From positions 196,735,887 through 196,799,886 of the forward strand of contig CP136062.1 in NCBI GenBank assembly GCA_032622095.1: 64,000 nt of DNA. Reading direction: 5' to 3'. A program made the translations under genes and the position numbers. Source of the DNA: Siphonodentalium dalli (lineage: Eukaryota; Mollusca; Scaphopoda; Gadilida; Siphonodentaliidae). Below are positions 60,945-64,000 of the stretch, in pieces (position 1 is the first letter of the stretch; each line of letters starts with the position of its first letter). The notes below the pieces were generated by a model. The model was not told the DNA's origin. It searched no databases and saw nothing but the letters and a program-made list of their open reading frames with translations.

Positions 60945-61290
60945 TTTCAGTATTATATCAGTGAATGTGCTATCTCACATACTATCTTCTGTAACAGAAC
61001 ACAAGCATATGAAGAAACAGAATTTCCATTAGAGGGCCAGTGGATCCCATTTAGGGTCCCTCACCCACCACCTCCCCCCTCACCCAAATTCCCAACAGAT
61101 AATATATCCCTGCATGATCAGCCTGCATCAGATGTGTATCACTCACTAAATAATATGAACAGGGAATGATAAACAAAGGTAATTTTATTTACAAGCTAAC
61201 ACTTACCACTAGTGAGCCATTTTACAGAAAAATAATTCTCTTCAAGGATATGTACACACATCGACAATTACTGCCTTGTTACATCGCTAA

Positions 61291-62040
61291 AAGTCATGTG
61301 TTTTATTCAGACTGCTTACATCATGACAACAACAGAATCAAATAACACTTGTTTCTATTCAGATTTGTACCGAACTGATTAGGCTATTTTTAGCCAGTGA
61401 AGGTTCTCAGTAATATTTCATGGTATAAAAATGTTCATGAATTAAGGGAAGAAGTACATAGAAATAAAGTGCACAGTTATAAGTTTTTTCTGCTATTGTT
61501 GATGGATGTACGACAAATTTTCAGTACTTTAATTTCACCCACAAATTTCAATTGACATTTTCGTCACAAAATTTATACCTACAATATCATTTTATGAATA
61601 TGAAAACACCTTAATACATTACTTTTCAGTTTGTTAAAAATAAAAACACAATTTTGATTCCTTGACTTTATTTACTCATATTATAGGCTTAAATTACCGG
61701 ATGAGCTATTAATAACAATTATTCACAGTTGATTGCATGGACGGACTCGATCAACATTTTCCCCCTAGCGCCTATAGGGGGTCCCATTCCCCAAACCCCT
61801 ATTGGAAACCCTGAAAGAAAGAATGGAAGATAATTCATATGATAACACAATACAGTGTCCTCCCTAATTAAACAACAGACAATAAATTTGCATAAAATGC
61901 AGAACAGAGAAATAAATTTCCTCATATTTTGTTATCTATCACCACACTTAGCTTCTGAAGTTATCAAGATGGAATCACATATTGTTATAATTTTGAAACT
62001 TATAATGCTAAATGTTTTGATTTAGTAGTTTTCTTTATAG
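61291..62040. other. 3' flank of the PARP14-like gene, nothing else seen
   Basis: AT-rich; holds the candidate poly(A) hexamer. GCGCCTATAGGGGGTC near 61767 belongs to no recognised repeat. Confidence 0.5.
61463..61468 (+). promoter_or_regulatory. Candidate poly(A) signal AATAAA
   Basis: First clear AATAAA downstream of terminal exon copy B, about 520 nt past its stop. Only the hexamer supports it. AATAAA is frequent in this AT-rich DNA, so this is tentative. Confidence 0.3.
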
Positions 62041-62042
62041 TC

Positions 62043-63720
62043 TTAACCCTTTCATGATGGGAGCTGCATTGGTGCAAGATTAAAGATTGTGTGCCAGTGC
62101 GTTCTCTTATATATGCAAATAAATATTATGTTAACCCTCCCAATTTTCAATTTATGTATACATAATACTGGGATAGAAAAGAGCCATGTCCGTTTAACAA
62201 TTTCTTGACTGGAGCTGTGCTCGTGCAGCATTAAAACTCTTGTGCCACTGGATTCTCTTATATATAATACTAGCCGATGAGCCCGGACAACCAAATTTCA
62301 AGTCGATAGCTCTACCCAGCCCGACGTTGTCCGGGCTATTCAAAAACCAAATTTCAAGTCGATAGCTCTACCCGTTTCCGAGATCTGGTCTGCGCATGCG
62401 CGAAGCTGGCATCGCACGGGCTCGGCGACCCGATAAAATTCGTATCCGTGGCAAGATACATTCACATACCAAATTTCAAGTCGATAGCTCCACCCATTTC
62501 CGAGATCTCGTCTGGGCATGCGCGAAGCTGGCTTCGCACGGGCTCGGCGACCCGATAAAATTCGTATCCGGGGCAAGATACATTCACATACCAAATTTCA
62601 AGTCAATAGCTCCACCCGTTTCCGAGATCTCGTCTGCGCATGCGCGAAGCGGGCGCCGCACGGGCTCGCCAATACGACAATGACGACCGCCTGGTCAAAC
62701 TACACACACGTACCAAGTTTCGTCCCGATCGGTCGAGAATCGTAGATTTGTATAAATGACATACAGACATACAGACAGACAGACAGAGGTCTTCAAAATA
62801 TATAGGAGATTGTTAGGCCAATGCATTCTCTTATTTGCCCATGCAAGGCTCCCTATGGGAGACTCGCATATATAAGAGAATGCATTGGCACAGGGGTTTT
62901 CGTAAACTTTCAGGAAGCTCTAGTCATAGAAGGGTTAATAGAGGTGTTGTCTATTCCTTGAACAAAATTATTAATTGATAGCTTCTCCTTTTGTGTCAAA
63001 TTGAGATTTCTCTTGCCAAATCTTTTGCCAAATGTGAATTATTTTTGCATTTTGCAAGTGGCAGTGAAAAACCTGGTAGCAGCTCATTTGCAGAATGAGG
63101 TCCCCAGAGGTTGAATTTAGCAGGCTAGCATAAACAAATTCACCCTCTGGGGACCTCCTCATTCTGCATGGCCTCATCTGCTACTGGAGACATAGACTCA
63201 GATTGAAGTTCCCAAATGGTGAATATTGTGATGTACACCCATTCGGAACCTCAATTATGCAATGTGTCGTTGGCCAATTTTGGGATATAGCACAACTGAA
63301 AAAGAAATAGAATCTGTGTGAAGATGTTTCTGCCTAAGCAGAATGAGGTCCCCAGAGGGTGAATTTGGTGATGCCAGCCCTCTATGCGGGATAGCATCAC
63401 CAAATTCACCCTCTGGGGACCTCATTCTGCAAATGACAGACACACTAAGCTCAGGCTTGTGTAGCAGGAGTGTGATGCTTTTATGGATAACACAACTTCC
63501 ATGAGCTTCCTGAAATTTTGAGAATACCCTGTGCCAGTGCATTCTCTTATATATGGCGAGTCTCCCATAGGAAGCCTCGCATATATAAGGGAATACATTG
63601 GCCTAACCATATTTACATTGATCTTGTAAGCCAGTGCATTCTCTTATGTATGTGAGGCTGCACTGGCATAGGATCTTTAATGCTGCACCAGCGCAGCTTT
63701 TGTCATGAAAGGATTAATAC
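62043..63720. mobile_element. Nested cluster of hairpin MITE modules
   Basis: Outer ends CCCTTTCATGATGGGAGCTG (62046) and GCTTTTGTCATGAAAGG (right, to 63714) are inverted; a second left-type end (TTTCTTGACTGGAGCTGTG) lies at 62202. Inside are ATTCTCTTATATATG hairpins (62826-62890, 63535-63605, 63635), a tandem array, and GTCCCCAGAGGGTGAATTT palindromes (63093-63165, 63340-63428). Likely several insertions into one another; exact borders not resolved. Confidence 0.65.
62290..62760. repeat. 122-bp tandem repeat, ~3.5 copies, GC-rich
   Basis: Units begin ACCAAATTTCAAGTCGATAG (62291, 62346, 62468, 62591). They contain CCGTTTCCGAGATCT, TGCGCATGCGCGAAGC and CGGGCTCGGCGACCCG. The last unit runs into CAAGTTTCGTCCCGATCGGT and an ACAGACAGACAGACAG run, a tail style of RTE-like or other dispersed repeats. 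Confidence 0.9.
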
Positions 63721-64000
63721 AACAGGCTTCTGTGTAAGTAAAGCAATACACTCACAATTTTGTTTTCCTACATATATATCTTCCTCTTGATATACAGCAT
63801 TAAAAAATAAGTGCCTAAAATTAGGAAATATTCTTTTGCAACCATAATTGTGTTTTGTTGGGAAAATGTAGTTTCCCTAGTTTTATTTTATTTATGTTCT
63901 TCATCAGCATAATTCCTCTTTGCTTTACAAAGAATCTTGTGATGACCAAGGAACTTTGACTTAACCCTTTGTAACCATGTAACCACTTTGTAACGGCCAT
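63721..64000. other. Window end, nothing recognised
   Basis: AT-rich. TTAACCCTTTGTAACC near 63962 may start another TTAA-family MITE cut by the window edge. Confidence 0.4.

Larger units (their letters stand above)
59960..61290 (+). repeat. Tandem duplication of terminal exon plus 3' flank
   Basis: Two direct copies, about 59960-60580 and 60645-61290. Similarity starts in the polypyrimidine tract and continues past the stop codons: AACAGAACACAAGCAT, TAGTGAGCCATTTTAC and ATAATTCTCTTCAAGGAT occur in both 3' flanks. The flanks have diverged far more than the exons and carry indels, including about 50 bp of extra sequence in copy B. The higher exon conservation suggests selection on both copies or exon-limited gene conversion (inference). 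Confidence 0.85.

Noticed and set aside
58887-59570. Two frames inside the 57.5-kb hAT element as transposase pieces
   Set aside because: No BED finger, acidic catalytic motif or hATC region seen.
62396-62745. Overlapping frames rich in REAGIARARRPDK-like peptides
   Set aside because: They are translations of the 122-bp GC-rich tandem repeat.

Overview
This is an AT-rich, intron-rich, transposon-laden eukaryotic window. The layout fits a marine invertebrate: small phase-matched exons, long introns, Ty3/gypsy, hAT and TTAA-target elements, and dispersed 'GTCCGTCCGTC' repeats. A lophotrochozoan such as a bivalve mollusc is my best guess, but this is inference and I did not identify the species.

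One host gene runs through nearly the whole window on the + strand: the 3' part of a PARP14-like mono-ADP-ribosyltransferase. Exons at 798-1010, 1361-1543 and 18474-18686 encode a macro domain. 32192-32418 encodes a linker, 39454-39868 a helical segment plus a WWE-type domain, and 54250-54404, 54823-54997 and a last exon encode the PARP catalytic domain. All splice phases match, so the chain reads open for 618 codons to a stop. The 5' end (probably more macro domains) lies left of the window. The last exon exists twice (59981-60258 and 60667-60944). The two copies are about 96% identical, with differences clustered just before the catalytic tyrosine, so they look like alternative terminal exons.

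The introns are the rest of the story. 1619-2051: a TTAA-flanked MITE. 2151-18409: a young Ty3/gypsy retrotransposon with 507-bp LTRs differing at 5 sites and TACA target duplications. It has gag, a textbook -1 frameshift signal, pol, and a frame break near the pol 3' end. Its 3' LTR is split by a 5.87-kb foldback-like element with long inverted ends and a central satellite. 18990-23421: tandem repeats and a 32-bp minisatellite interrupted by a 583-bp TTAA MITE. 23500-25625: a dead gypsy pol remnant split by an 859-bp hAT-type element. 25700-39400: repeats, long palindromes and LINE/SINE fragments. 40337-44680: an hAT element with a broken transposase, inserted in a repeat whose empty homologue lies at about 51.5 kb. 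45902-47076 and 57548-59917: non-autonomous hAT-type elements with perfect 8-bp duplications. 48465-49371: a Mutator-like MITE with a 10-bp duplication. 61-64 kb: hairpin-forming MITE modules.

No rRNA, intact tRNA gene, CRISPR array or second host gene was found. Everything is read by eye from the sequence; family names rest on motifs, not on searches.
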